A stretch of DNA of 64,000 nt from Oribacterium sp. WCC10 (GCF_900113415.1 NZ_FOPH01000008.1:90555-154554); one strand, 5' to 3'; counted from the stretch's first letter, positions 24,932 through 35,129 are shown. A program made the numbers and translations. The notes: generated by a model from the letters alone, not told the origin.

Positions 24932-25909
24932 ATGGTCATTATCTACATCTTATTTCTGGCACTTGGTATGTTCGCACTTATAAAAGGCGCAGATATCTTT
25001 GTAAGCGGAAGCTCTTCCATCGCAAGAAGGTTCAATGTTCCGGCACTTATCATCGGACTGACAATCGTTGCTCTCGGAACAAGTGCTCCGGAACTGGCAG
25101 TAAGTATATCGGCATCACTTCAGGGTTCAAATGAAATTGCCATCAGTAACGTGGTTGGTTCCAATCTGTTTAATCTCCTTGCCATACTCGGAATCTGCGC
25201 CGTTATGAAACCGGTATCGGTTGAAAGTGACGCCATAAAGAGAGATATTCCTTTCTCGATAATCATTACCATATTCGCTCTTATCACAAGCTGTGGCCCT
25301 ATACTTTTAAATGGGGGCTTTCTCAATATTGATGTTGCTCAGCATGCAGGTGTTGTTACAAGAGCCGGCGGAATTGTACTTGTTATACTTTTGATCGGTT
25401 ACATAATCAATCTCATCATAGTCGCACGAAAGAGCAACTCAGAATCAGATGAAGTTCCCACCTACAGCCTTCTTAAGTCAATCGGAATGATCCTACTTGG
25501 AATCGCAATCATCATTGCCGGTGGTCAGATCGTTGTTTACTGCGCTAAAGAGATTGCAAGAGCGGCAGGAATGTCAGAGACCCTCATCGGTCTTACAGTT
25601 GTTGCTTTCGGTACTTCTCTTCCCGAGCTTGTCACTTCTCTTGTTGCCATCAGAAAACAGGAAGCTGCCATGGCTATCGGTAATACTGTCGGTTCAAATA
25701 TCTTTAATATCCTCTTCATCCTCGGAGTATCCGCAGTGATCCATCCTGTTGAGGTCAATGTTGCATCCTGTATTGATATGATCATCCTTGTGGTTGTAAC
25801 TGTTGTAGCTCTGATCTTCGCCACAACACAGAGAAAGATTTCAAGAATCGAAGGTGGTTTCATGTTACTCATGTATGCTGCTGATATGGCTTATGCAATC
25901 ATAAGATGA
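24932..25909 (+). CDS. CaCA-family cation antiporter (Ca2+/Na+ or Mn2+ exporter-like)
   Basis: 325 aa with about 10 membrane segments and the two inverted alpha-repeats that define the cation/Ca2+ exchanger superfamily: GTSAPELAVSIS...NVVGSNLFNLLAILG near 50-90 and GTSLPELVTSLV...NTVGSNIFNILFILG near 230-270. It exchanges a divalent cation outward for sodium or protons. ATG 24932 is chosen because AGGAGG lies 4 nt upstream; an in-frame ATG at 24890 lies within the riboswitch terminator tail and has no ribosome site. Control by a yybP-ykoY riboswitch suggests that manganese efflux, rather than or besides calcium efflux, may be its job. A terminator follows at 26074. Confidence 0.93.
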   Translation: MVIIYILFLALGMFALIKGADIFVSGSSSIARRFNVPALIIGLTIVALGTSAPELAVSISASLQGSNEIAISNVVGSNLFNLLAILGICAVMKPVSVESDAIKRDIPFSIIITIFALITSCGPILLNGGFLNIDVAQHAGVVTRAGGIVLVILLIGYIINLIIVARKSNSESDEVPTYSLLKSIGMILLGIAIIIAGGQIVVYCAKEIARAAGMSETLIGLTVVAFGTSLPELVTSLVAIRKQEAAMAIGNTVGSNIFNILFILGVSAVIHPVEVNVASCIDMIILVVVTVVALIFATTQRKISRIEGGFMLLMYAADMAYAIIR

Positions 25910-26050
25910 CATGAGTGTCAAAAATATTTGCCACTCACTGATTAGCGCCAACGCACACATTCGTGTGCATAGAGCAGGAATCCTTACAGATTCCTTTGAA
26001 GCGCTCAAAGCCGAGTAGATCCTTCGATTAAAAAGTCGAAGGCAGATGTA
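25905..26050 (+). repeat. R2 dispersed repeat, copy 3, with a string of small hairpins
   Basis: ATGACATGAGTGTCAAAAAT, TTGCCACTCACTGATTAGCG and CCAACGCACAC match copies at 3628 and 15787. It continues with the hairpins GCACACATTCGTGTGC, GGAATC-CTTACA-GATTCC and CCTTCGA-TTAAAAAG-TCGAAGG. An outer TAGCGC...GCGCT pair could enclose the first two. Confidence 0.5.
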
Positions 26051-26073
26051 CTGCTGAACACTCAGACTTGGGT

Positions 26074-26115
26074 CCCTTTCAGGTTTATATGTAATTAACC
26101 TGAAAGGGTTTTTTG
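26074..26115 (+). terminator. Rho-independent terminator downstream of CaCA antiporter
   Basis: CCCTTTCAGGTT pairs perfectly with AACCTGAAAGGG around an 11-nt loop and is followed by TTTTTT. Confidence 0.92.
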
Positions 26116-26174
26116 TATTATGAAAATATGATAGAATCCATAAGTTAAAAATAAGTGTTTTGGAGTAAAAATTA

Positions 26175-27452
26175 ATGATACTGTTTCTTATTTTCCTTGG
26201 CCTTTGCATCCTTCTGATCATTGATGTGTTTCGTTACAACAAGGCCAAAGCCAATGCCTTCAGTGAGTACGAACTTAAGAAAGCGGCTTATGAAGAAGTA
26301 AAAAAACTCGAGTACAGTGATCCTTTTATAACCTGCGAATACTGCGGTGCAAAGATCGATACTCATATAGATAAGTGCTGCTCGCATTGCGGAGCACCTT
26401 ATGATCTTAATCACGATTGGATTGAGAGGCATCAACTAAAAGATTCATTCATAAAGGAAGGCACTGATGCCGTGAATGAAAAGCGTGAGAAAAAAGCTAT
26501 CGTTATGAAAAGTGAAATCATGGGAAGAATTCGTAAAGAAATTACCATCCTTATTGTGATGATGGCTTCTTTCCTTCTCATGGCAGCTTTTGGTTATTAT
26601 CTCTATGATCAACACAAATACAAAAGCAATGAGAACGTTAATACTAACAGCTATCAAAATTTCGTTGTAGCTGACTACACCGTAAAAGGCGACAGTGTCA
26701 TCTATAATAAGGATGGCGTAATTATAACAGTCACCGGTATTTATGAAGATGAGAGTGCCGATAATGCTTCTTCCACGGAAGGAAAGCATGCTGCCAAAGT
26801 TGGTTTTAGAGTTCAAAACGGATTGGGCAAAAACATTTACCTCGTACTGAAGTGCTGCGGTGTAAATGGTGTTTTCCGACAGAGAGGTTTTATTTATGCC
26901 TACGATTATTTCAGGAAAAATGCGGATGTAACCTACTATGAGGAACTATGGCATGATTCCGGAAATGATCTTTCTGAACTCATATTTGATTATATCGAGG
27001 TTGGAGCCATTGATTATACCTACACCGGTCGTCTTGATATTCCTTCATATATTCATACTACTGCTCCGGAAGCAAGCGATATTAAGGATTTAAGTGATAT
27101 GCCACGGTTATACTCAAACGGAAATCTGGATGTATTCGGAATATTTAATGATGAAGACTATCTGAGCGGATATAAACTCTACATAAGAAATAATTCTGAT
27201 AAGAATTACTATATCGATGATCTTGAGTTCAGAGTTGACGGTTCAGTAGTCAAATCCGAAAAAATCCTTAACGGACTGTTACCGGCCGGCTACATTTATG
27301 AAACCGATCGAATCCGTTCTTATGAAGTAGATGACGAGTTGCTGAAGACAAAAAAATGTGAAGTTGCACTTTCCTTCGTAGACAAAGAGGAACATCTCGA
27401 TGACTTCTCCACAGGTTTTATGGACTTAAGCGGATTAATCAAAGTGTCTTAA
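26175..27452 (+). CDS. Zinc-ribbon transmembrane protein with large outer domain
   Basis: 425 aa, no named family recognised. Order: an N-terminal membrane segment (2-18), a charged helix, a zinc ribbon at about 53-77 (CEYCGAK...CCSHCGAP), a basic segment, a second membrane segment at about 115-138 (TILIVMMASFLLMAAFGYYL), then about 285 residues predicted outside. The latter carry repeated beta patterns such as VTGIYEDESAD and LYIRNNSDKNYYI, which look like domains found in secreted zinc-ribbon proteins of Lachnospiraceae. It could sense or tether something at the membrane; that is speculation. It is monocistronic, with a weak GGAG ribosome site (TTTTGGAG) upstream. Confidence 0.7.
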   Translation: MILFLIFLGLCILLIIDVFRYNKAKANAFSEYELKKAAYEEVKKLEYSDPFITCEYCGAKIDTHIDKCCSHCGAPYDLNHDWIERHQLKDSFIKEGTDAVNEKREKKAIVMKSEIMGRIRKEITILIVMMASFLLMAAFGYYLYDQHKYKSNENVNTNSYQNFVVADYTVKGDSVIYNKDGVIITVTGIYEDESADNASSTEGKHAAKVGFRVQNGLGKNIYLVLKCCGVNGVFRQRGFIYAYDYFRKNADVTYYEELWHDSGNDLSELIFDYIEVGAIDYTYTGRLDIPSYIHTTAPEASDIKDLSDMPRLYSNGNLDVFGIFNDEDYLSGYKLYIRNNSDKNYYIDDLEFRVDGSVVKSEKILNGLLPAGYIYETDRIRSYEVDDELLKTKKCEVALSFVDKEEHLDDFSTGFMDLSGLIKVS

Positions 27453-27505
27453 ATATCAGTAACAGAACCTTTTCTCATACGGACTCATTAATGATTAAAA
27501 TAAGA

Positions 27506-27540
27506 CTCTCCTTACCGTTCAAGGTAATGGAGAGCCTTTT
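27506..27540 (+). terminator. Rho-independent terminator of zinc-ribbon protein gene
   Basis: CTCTCCTTACC pairs with GGTAATGGAGAG (one bulge) around GTTCAA; followed by CCTTTT. Confidence 0.8.
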
Positions 27541-27557
27541 AAATATAAGGAGATTTA

Positions 27558-27605
27558 TATGACATAAGTGTCATACGTCTATCTCACTTTTGACACTCAC
27601 ATCAT
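27558..27605. repeat. R2-end inverted pair
   Basis: ATGACATAAGTGTCA and TGACACTCACATCAT face each other across 18 nt, forming an imperfect palindrome of R2 terminal strings between convergent genes. Confidence 0.45.
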
Positions 27606-27618
27606 TTTTAAAAAACGG

Positions 27619-28878
27619 TTACAGAAGATCCTGATATCCCGGAACATAGAGATGACGTGGAATACCGTCAACCATAACTGCTCCGACATCACCCTGAATA
27701 AGAGGTCTTACATAAGTTATGAACTCATTGGTAACATACGTTCCATCAGCTGTGATCCACTCTCTCGGAACAAGACGCTCATCATTTGCAATCTTATGAA
27801 CATCCTTAACCTCTGTTCCTGCCTGATACGGGTCATCGGAAAGTCTCTGAATGACAACCATCTTTCCGCTGTCTCCTTCGTCAGCCGCCTTCATAGCTGC
27901 ACCGCCTACCTCATAAGCTTCAAGAATATCTACTCTTGATGCACAGTGGCTTGCTGCTCTCTGAAGTGTTGAAAGTTCGATGGAACGTGTCTTGCATCCT
28001 ATCTCCTGTGACAGAACCGTGCAAAGATATCTTGCTGTTCCTGTAAGCTGTTTGTGTCCGAATGCATCTACATACTCTGTAGTATTGCCCATCTCGCTTA
28101 TATATGTTCCGTCAGCTGTATGAATACCCTCCGAAACGGCAATAACAACCGATCTCTTCTTTGCCAGGAGATTCTTACAGTTCTGAACAAATGCAGGAAC
28201 ATCAAAAGGTAACTCAGGAAGGTAGATAGCATCAGGGCCATCACAGTCCTCACCCTTTGAAAGTGCTGCAGCACCAGTGAGCCATCCGGCATTTCTTCCC
28301 ATGATCTCTACAACGATAACCTGCCCCTTTGTAGTCTCCAGACTCCATCCGTCTCTGATGATCTCCTTAACGGAAGTACCGATATACTTTGCAGCTGAAC
28401 CGTATCCGGGAGTATGATCTGTCAGTGCAAGATCATTATCAATAGTCTTCGGGCATCCTACAAAACGTACATCAGATCCTGTTACAATGGCGTAATCAGA
28501 AAGCTTCTTTATCGTATCCATGGAATCATTACCACCGATATAGATGAAACAATCTATCTCAAGTTCTTCAAGAATCTTAAAGATCTTCTCGTAAACATCC
28601 TTATTCTCATAGATATCAGGAAGTTTATATCTGCAGGAACCGAGATATGCAGAAGGTGTTCTTTTCAAAAGCTCTGCATCAAGTCCTGTCCTGATATGTT
28701 CTGAAAGATCGATGTATCTTCCCTCCAGGAGACCCTGTACACCGTGAAGCATACCGTATACTTTCTTATATCCTCTGTCCTTTGCTGTACGGTATACTCC
28801 TGCCAAAGATGAATTGATGGCCGCTGTCGGGCCTCCGGACTGTCCAACTATAACGTTTCTCTTTACTCTGTTACTCAT
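27619..28878 (-). CDS. pfp: 6-phosphofructokinase, PPi-type signature
   Basis: About 419 aa, longer than the 320-aa ATP-dependent PfkA. It phosphorylates fructose-6-phosphate in glycolysis. Motifs: GQSGGPTAAINSSLAG (phosphate loop), YIGGNDSMDT, GCPKTIDNDLALTDHTPGYGSAAKY and EIMGRNAGWL. The Asp of GGND and the Lys of PKTIDND are the residue pair that marks pyrophosphate-dependent enzymes (ATP enzymes have Gly at both places). The preceding residue is Asn where most enzymes have Asp. The phosphate donor should be tested, since sequence rules are not absolute. I prefer ATG 28878 (MSNRVKRNVIVGQSGG); a GTG at 28905 is in frame. Ribosome sites for both are weak. Confidence 0.9.
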   Translation of the reverse strand: MSNRVKRNVIVGQSGGPTAAINSSLAGVYRTAKDRGYKKVYGMLHGVQGLLEGRYIDLSEHIRTGLDAELLKRTPSAYLGSCRYKLPDIYENKDVYEKIFKILEELEIDCFIYIGGNDSMDTIKKLSDYAIVTGSDVRFVGCPKTIDNDLALTDHTPGYGSAAKYIGTSVKEIIRDGWSLETTKGQVIVVEIMGRNAGWLTGAAALSKGEDCDGPDAIYLPELPFDVPAFVQNCKNLLAKKRSVVIAVSEGIHTADGTYISEMGNTTEYVDAFGHKQLTGTARYLCTVLSQEIGCKTRSIELSTLQRAASHCASRVDILEAYEVGGAAMKAADEGDSGKMVVIQRLSDDPYQAGTEVKDVHKIANDERLVPREWITADGTYVTNEFITYVRPLIQGDVGAVMVDGIPRHLYVPGYQDLL

Positions 28879-29067
28879 GATGTGTGACCCAAACCTTTCC
28901 TGCACTCCCCAAAGTGCAAAATGTAGCTGAGATAATTATAACATAAATTTTATAAAATATGTCATTTTACATAATATTCAGGCGCCAATTCGGATTATAA
29001 TAGTCATATTGTATAACAGTTAGGCTGTTTTCCATCTTTCAACTTAAATTTAAGAGTATTATTAATC

Positions 29068-29110
29068 AAAAATAATGAGCCGGTTGAAAAGTTTTTTTTA
29101 CCGACTCATT
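29068..29110 (-). terminator. Terminator of citrate synthase gene
   Basis: On the minus strand ATGAGTCGGT pairs with ACCGGCTCAT (one G-T), followed by TATTTTT. Confidence 0.85.
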
Positions 29111-29134
29111 TATTGATATATATTTTGAATGGAT

Positions 29135-30526
29135 TTAAGGTCTTAATTTCATATCCACATACTCATTTACGTTTCCTACATATTTTGTCGCAGGACGCAT
29201 GATACGACCATCGTATAACTTGTTCTCGATATTGTGAGCCACCCACCCCGATACTCTTGCTATGGCAAAAAGCGGTGTAAACAGTTCTTCCGGTATACCA
29301 AGCATGCTGTAGGCAAGACCTGAATAGAAGTCCACATTGGTAGGTAATGTTTTCTTCTTTCTTTCTACCAGCACCTCGCGAACGGTATCCTCAAACAGTC
29401 TGTAGAAATTAAATTTTGTGATCATTCCGTTGTCAGTCGCAAGTTTTTGACAAAGGTCACGAAGCAATTCAGCTCTTGGATCAGACAATGTATAAACAGC
29501 ATGACCGAAACCGTAGATGAGACCGCTTCTGTCATAGAACTTTTTGTCCAGTATGTCATTAACAATCTTCTTTAACTTACTCTTGTCTTGCGTATATCCA
29601 GTTGAAGCAATGACATCTTCCATCATCTTATGCACCGAGATATTGGCTCCTCCATGCTTAGGTCCCTTTAACGCTCCGAGGCTTGCACAGATCGCCGAGT
29701 AGAGGTCTGTTCCCGTTGAACCTACTACAACATCAGTAAATGTTGAATTGTTTCCGCCGCCGTGGTCAGCATGGATAACAAGAAGTGCGTCAAGAAGATT
29801 GGCCTCTTTCTTTGTGAACCTGCCATCCGGTCTAAGCATCTGAAGGATATTTTCAGCAATAGAATATTCCTTCTTTGGATAGTGAATGATCAGCGAGTCA
29901 TGATAAGCCTTGTGCAGCTTTGCCTGATATGCATAACATGCAAGATATGGTAACTTCGCTATGATATTAAGTCCTTTTCTCAAAGTTTCATACACATCGG
30001 TATCATCAGGTGTATCGTCGTAGTTGTAAAGCTGAAGAGTCAATGTCTGGAGACGATTCATAAGATTAAGTGAAGGTGATCCGAGAATCTCATTTATAAG
30101 AAAATTATCCGGTAACGCATATCTGTCTGCAAGGCAACCTTTGAAATTGTTCAGTTGCTTTTCATCAGGCAGATACCCGAACAAAAGCAGAAAACAGGTT
30201 TCCTCAAATCCGAAGTTTCCCTGACGATTATTGATGAGGTCATGTATACTGTAGCCTCTGTAAAGAAGATCTCCATCACAGGGAGTAACTTTTCCGTCTT
30301 TGTCTTTAACATAGCCCACTACGTCCGAAACTCTTGTAAGACCAACCAATACTCCGGTACCATCTTCATTTCTGAGTCCCTTTTTGACATTGAACCTGCC
30401 GTAAAGATCACCGGGTATCTCAGTGTAGTTTGAAGATTTACCAAAGAATCTGGCCAAGATGCTGTCGTCGAAATATAATGTTCTTACAATTTCTTTTGAT
30501 TCAGATGCTAATGCAGTTATACCCAT
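29135..30526 (-). CDS. Citrate synthase
   Basis: About 463 aa, the clostridial citrate/2-methylcitrate synthase type. It condenses acetyl-CoA with oxaloacetate, feeding 2-oxoglutarate and glutamate synthesis in a partial TCA pathway. Catalytic His are in HADHGGGNNSTF and GFGHAVYTLSDPRA, and the catalytic Asp in NVDFYSGLAYSMLGIP. ATG 30526 is chosen because AAGGGGAG lies 5 nt upstream. An upstream in-frame ATG at 30568 has no ribosome site and would add 14 residues. It is transcribed alone. The citrate lyase genes 8 kb away act in the opposite direction and are under separate control. Confidence 0.93.
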   Translation of the reverse strand: MGITALASESKEIVRTLYFDDSILARFFGKSSNYTEIPGDLYGRFNVKKGLRNEDGTGVLVGLTRVSDVVGYVKDKDGKVTPCDGDLLYRGYSIHDLINNRQGNFGFEETCFLLLFGYLPDEKQLNNFKGCLADRYALPDNFLINEILGSPSLNLMNRLQTLTLQLYNYDDTPDDTDVYETLRKGLNIIAKLPYLACYAYQAKLHKAYHDSLIIHYPKKEYSIAENILQMLRPDGRFTKKEANLLDALLVIHADHGGGNNSTFTDVVVGSTGTDLYSAICASLGALKGPKHGGANISVHKMMEDVIASTGYTQDKSKLKKIVNDILDKKFYDRSGLIYGFGHAVYTLSDPRAELLRDLCQKLATDNGMITKFNFYRLFEDTVREVLVERKKKTLPTNVDFYSGLAYSMLGIPEELFTPLFAIARVSGWVAHNIENKLYDGRIMRPATKYVGNVNEYVDMKLRP

Positions 30527-30679
30527 GTTTACTCCCCTTCCGAATATTCTTGATTTGTTTTCGGACATATAATTTAAGACTTGATTTATATATCTTTTAA
30601 TATCTAGAATTATAAAGCCTTATTAAAAGACATGTCAACTATGTCCTTTATTCGTTTTGGGAATATTTTTCATAACTTA

Positions 30680-30717
30680 CAAAAATGCGGATGATATCAT
30701 CTGATACCATCCGCATT
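30680..30717 (-). terminator. Terminator of second flavin reductase gene
   Basis: On the minus strand AATGCGGATG pairs with CATCCGCATT around a 14-nt loop that can pair further (GGTATCA/TGATATC), followed by TTTTTG. It lies 118 nt after the stop codon. Confidence 0.85.
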
Positions 30718-30834
30718 AATATAATGTTTAAATGCAGTATTTATAAATCATCCTATGCCGCTTATGCTTAATGTCATATCTGATTTATACGCCATATTCG
30801 GCTCACACTGAGCTCTGTCTGAATAATGACTTTC

Positions 30835-32964
30835 TTATGAATTAAGCTTTACAACGTTAGCACCTGCGATACGTCCGTATGTGAAGATATCAGCGATAGC
30901 GTTACCACCCAGACGGTTACCACCGTGAACACCTCCGGTTACCTCACCTGCTGCGAAGAGACCTGCGATAGCATTGCCCTCTTCATCAACAACCTGTCCG
31001 TCTGTGTTGATGGTTACACCACCCATTGTATGGTGGAGAGAAGCCTTTCTTGGAGAGATAACGATACCAACATCAGGATCCTTCTCGATAGCCTCAAGAT
31101 CGATCTCACCGGCAAGAACACCCTTTCCGAAATCAGGATCCTTCTGGTTTTCAACGTATGAGTTGTACTTCTCGATTGTCTCACGAAGAGCTTCCTCTGT
31201 AAATGCAGGAGCAACACCGGCTGCCTTTGTCTTTGTAGCCTCAGCAAGCTCGGCAAGAGTTGATCCGTACCAGACGTTGTTTGTCTCTACCATGTGCTCT
31301 ACAGTGTTTCCGAAAAGTGATGCTGAAGGATCTGCACCCTCGCACTTTCCTGTATCCTTTGAAGAACCTGCATAGATGATGTAGAAGATTCCGTCATCAA
31401 GTCCAAGAGATGCCTTTGCAAGAACGTCACGCTCTGCATACTCGTTTACGAAACGGTTGCCCTTTCCGTCTATCCAGATCTGCTCTGAAGCGTCTGCCCA
31501 GATACCGTCTGTCATGGTTCCCTTTACAGGTGAAGATGAAGGCATGAGCTGTGAAACACCGAGATCAACTGTGCCTGCGCCTACTTCCTGAGCCATAACG
31601 ATACCGTCACCGGTATTTGTTCCAACGTTTGTTGTAAGTGTGTGATCTGTAAGATCATCGCCCCAGTACTCATCATACTTCTTAACCATTGCAGGGTTAG
31701 CGCAGTATCCGCCACAGGCAAGAACAACACCCTTTGTGGCATTGAGAGTAACCTTTGTTCCGTCAGCCTTCTCAGCCATAACACCAACGATCTTTCCGTC
31801 TGCGTCTGTGATAAGTGACTTACCTGCTGTCTCTGTGTAAACAGTAACACCGGCCTTATCTGCTGCATCCTTAAGAGCCTTGATAAGAGGTGCACCATTC
31901 TGATAAGCATGGGTTCTTGGCCACATAGCGCCGAGAACAGTGTAAAGTGTTTCACCTGCACCCTTATGGCTTGCAGTCTCTATTCCGAGATCTCCTGTCC
32001 AGTCGTAGGAATCAAGAGCGTTCTCAGCAAGGTTTCTTGCAAGATCGATGTTTGAAGCTACCCATGAGCCATCATTCATCTCACGAAGACCGCCTGTGTA
32101 GATGTGCCACATATGAAGAGGGATGGAATCGTAACCAGGCATATCCTTGCCGGCTTCCTTACCCTCATTGTCCTTAAAGAACTTCTTAAGGTCATCCTGA
32201 AGCTCTGTAAGAACTTCCTTCCACTCAGGGAACTGATCGAAGTGAAGATCCTTGTCATCTGTCTTAAGAGCGAGATACTCGTCCAGTGTATTCTTTTCTG
32301 CAACGCTCATAACACGCTCAGACTGTGCTTCAGGGTCTACACAGTTGAATGCTCCGCCGGCCATCATTGTGTCACCGCCGAGAACAGAACCTTTCTCAAT
32401 GAGAGTAACCTTTGCGCCCTGCTGTGCTGCTGATATAGCTGCTGAAAGTCCGGCTCCGCCGCCGCCTACAACTACTACATCCTGATCATAAGTTTCATCA
32501 GCACCTGCTGTAGCATGCCATTCGTTTGCATCAAGAGCTGCAAGGTCAAGACCTGCTGCCTCTGCAGCCTTTCTTGCCGCACTCATGATTGCATTAGAAC
32601 AAAGTGTTGCACCTGAAACAGCATCAACCTTTGTTGTCTGATGTTCAACGATCTGTGCCGGAATTCTTTCCTTGGCTACAGTTGTGAGAGACTCTGTCTC
32701 ACTGATTTCTGTAAGATCAACCTTTGTGATCTTCCCATCCTCTACTGTAAGCTTTACAGTAACAGGACCCTGCATGCCGGGGGCTGTTCCTTCGAACTCT
32801 CCACTCACATTTCCTTCAGCCTTGGCTGCTTCTGTTGTCTCTGCTGCAGCTGTTGTTTCCTTGGCAGCTGCTGTTGTTGCTTCCGGTGTACCGGCTGATG
32901 ATCCGCAGGCAGTAAGTGCCATGGATGCAGCCAGACTCAGAACGAGCGCTTTGTTTCTTCTCAT
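30835..32964 (-). CDS. Extracytoplasmic FMN/FAD flavoprotein reductase (fumarate reductase family), one FMN-binding domain
   Basis: 709 aa lipoprotein (LTAC lipobox, Cys20), then a Thr/Ala/Glu linker, one FMN-binding domain ending AVSGAT (SGAT 117-120), and a FAD domain (GGGGAG at about 165). Catalytic-region motifs match the paralogue at 7268: NRFVNEYAERD, LHHTMGG, and GVHGGNRLGGNA. It is therefore a complete extracytoplasmic enoate or fumarate-type reductase with one FMN fewer. The two probably have different substrates; residues next to the conserved arginine differ (YAERDVLAKAS against TSERDVLSLGE). ApbE, required to attach FMN, is not in the window. It is monocistronic with AGGAGG before the ATG and a hairpin-rich leader. 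Confidence 0.87.
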   Translation of the reverse strand: MRRNKALVLSLAASMALTACGSSAGTPEATTAAAKETTAAAETTEAAKAEGNVSGEFEGTAPGMQGPVTVKLTVEDGKITKVDLTEISETESLTTVAKERIPAQIVEHQTTKVDAVSGATLCSNAIMSAARKAAEAAGLDLAALDANEWHATAGADETYDQDVVVVGGGGAGLSAAISAAQQGAKVTLIEKGSVLGGDTMMAGGAFNCVDPEAQSERVMSVAEKNTLDEYLALKTDDKDLHFDQFPEWKEVLTELQDDLKKFFKDNEGKEAGKDMPGYDSIPLHMWHIYTGGLREMNDGSWVASNIDLARNLAENALDSYDWTGDLGIETASHKGAGETLYTVLGAMWPRTHAYQNGAPLIKALKDAADKAGVTVYTETAGKSLITDADGKIVGVMAEKADGTKVTLNATKGVVLACGGYCANPAMVKKYDEYWGDDLTDHTLTTNVGTNTGDGIVMAQEVGAGTVDLGVSQLMPSSSPVKGTMTDGIWADASEQIWIDGKGNRFVNEYAERDVLAKASLGLDDGIFYIIYAGSSKDTGKCEGADPSASLFGNTVEHMVETNNVWYGSTLAELAEATKTKAAGVAPAFTEEALRETIEKYNSYVENQKDPDFGKGVLAGEIDLEAIEKDPDVGIVISPRKASLHHTMGGVTINTDGQVVDEEGNAIAGLFAAGEVTGGVHGGNRLGGNAIADIFTYGRIAGANVVKLNS

Positions 32965-32982
32965 ACTATCCTCCTAAAATTG

Positions 32983-33024
32983 AACGTCAGACAATCTGAA
33001 TTCATCAAACGAAGTACTGACGTT
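32983..33024 (-). promoter_or_regulatory. Leader hairpin upstream of flavin reductase ribosome site
   Basis: AACGTCAG and CTGACGTT pair across a 26-nt loop, ending 9 nt before the AGGAGG. There is no U tract, so it is not a terminator; a regulatory or stabilising role is possible. Confidence 0.45.
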
Positions 33025-33036
33025 AGAGCTGAATAC

Positions 33037-33072
33037 TCAGGAAATACTGATTATATCAGCGTTTTCCTTAAG
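33037..33072. repeat. R1 dispersed repeat, copy G (single hairpin module)
   Basis: CTCAGGAAATACTGATTATA with TCAGCGTTTTCCTTAAG forms the same hairpin as the right module of R1 (GGAAACACTGAT...ATCAGTGTTTCC). Confidence 0.55.
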
Positions 33073-33139
33073 AATTCGTCGTTGATTGTCGGACATGTTT
33101 TATATTTATTGTTTTTATTTTCACAATCCAACAAAATTC

Positions 33140-33168
33140 ATTATAGCATATGTATAAGAGATTGGCAT
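33140..33168 (-). promoter_or_regulatory. Candidate promoter of second flavin reductase gene
   Basis: On the minus strand ATGCCA (33163-33168), 17-nt spacer, TATAAT (33140-33145). The -10 is perfect, the -35 poor. Confidence 0.45.
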
Positions 33169-33240
33169 TATATTGATTATATTTTGTTCATTATTTTATA
33201 GTTCATATTTTTTCTTTTTGAGATGTATTACAATTTTAAT

Positions 33241-33275
33241 CAAAAAAGAGGCACCGCTTTTAACGATAGCCTCTT
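33241..33275 (-). terminator. Terminator of beta-glucoside operon
   Basis: On the minus strand AAGAGGC pairs with GCCTCTT followed by TTTT, with a loop of about 15 nt, 98 nt beyond the bglA stop. Confidence 0.8.
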
Positions 33276-33372
33276 AGATACTGCCTGTAAAAATCTGTCT
33301 TAAAACCCGGGAAACAGAAGAAATATTATGCCGTCCCGTCCCCCTGCTTTTTTAATCTGTAATAAACAATTC

Positions 33373-34869
<1,497 letters not shown>

Positions 34870-34880
34870 TCATTATGCCA

Positions 34881-35015
34881 TAGGGAAACGCTGATTAAAG
34901 CGTTTCCCTTGCCGGGATTTTGACTCGATGCATTAATCTCCATTGAAATTCCGTACCCCGACTCCGGAAGTTCTGAGATAACACTTATATAATCAGTGTT
35001 TCCTCAGATTCAACC
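34881..35015 (+). repeat. R1 dispersed repeat, copy F (best preserved)
   Basis: Three consecutive hairpins can be drawn. Left: GGGAAACGCTGATTAAAGCG with TTTCCC. Middle: CCGGGATTTTGACTCG... with the later CCGTACCCCGACTCCGG. Right: ACACTTATATAATCAGTGTT flanked by GAGATA and TCCTC. It lies in the bglP-bglA intergenic region on the strand opposite to the operon. Confidence 0.85.
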
Positions 35016-35129
35016 CGAAATTTACGGCATCATGAAGTTTCCGAATAAATTGTTCCTAAATCCTCTATACTCATCAATGACAAAGCACATATTCGCAGAA
35101 AAATTCCGCTTACAGGTTTTTACCTGATA

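Larger units (their letters stand above)
32965..33246. other. Leader region of second flavin reductase gene
   Basis: Part of a 408-nt gap. From the gene outward it holds the AGGAGG ribosome site, a perfect 8-bp hairpin (32983-33024), an R1 hairpin module (33037-33072), and a candidate promoter (33140-33168). The transcript would have a structured leader of about 165 nt. Confidence 0.5.

Noticed and set aside
27558..27605. Palindrome as a transcription terminator between convergent genes
   Set aside because: No T run on either side and a better terminator lies at 27506-27540; it fits R2-type ends instead.
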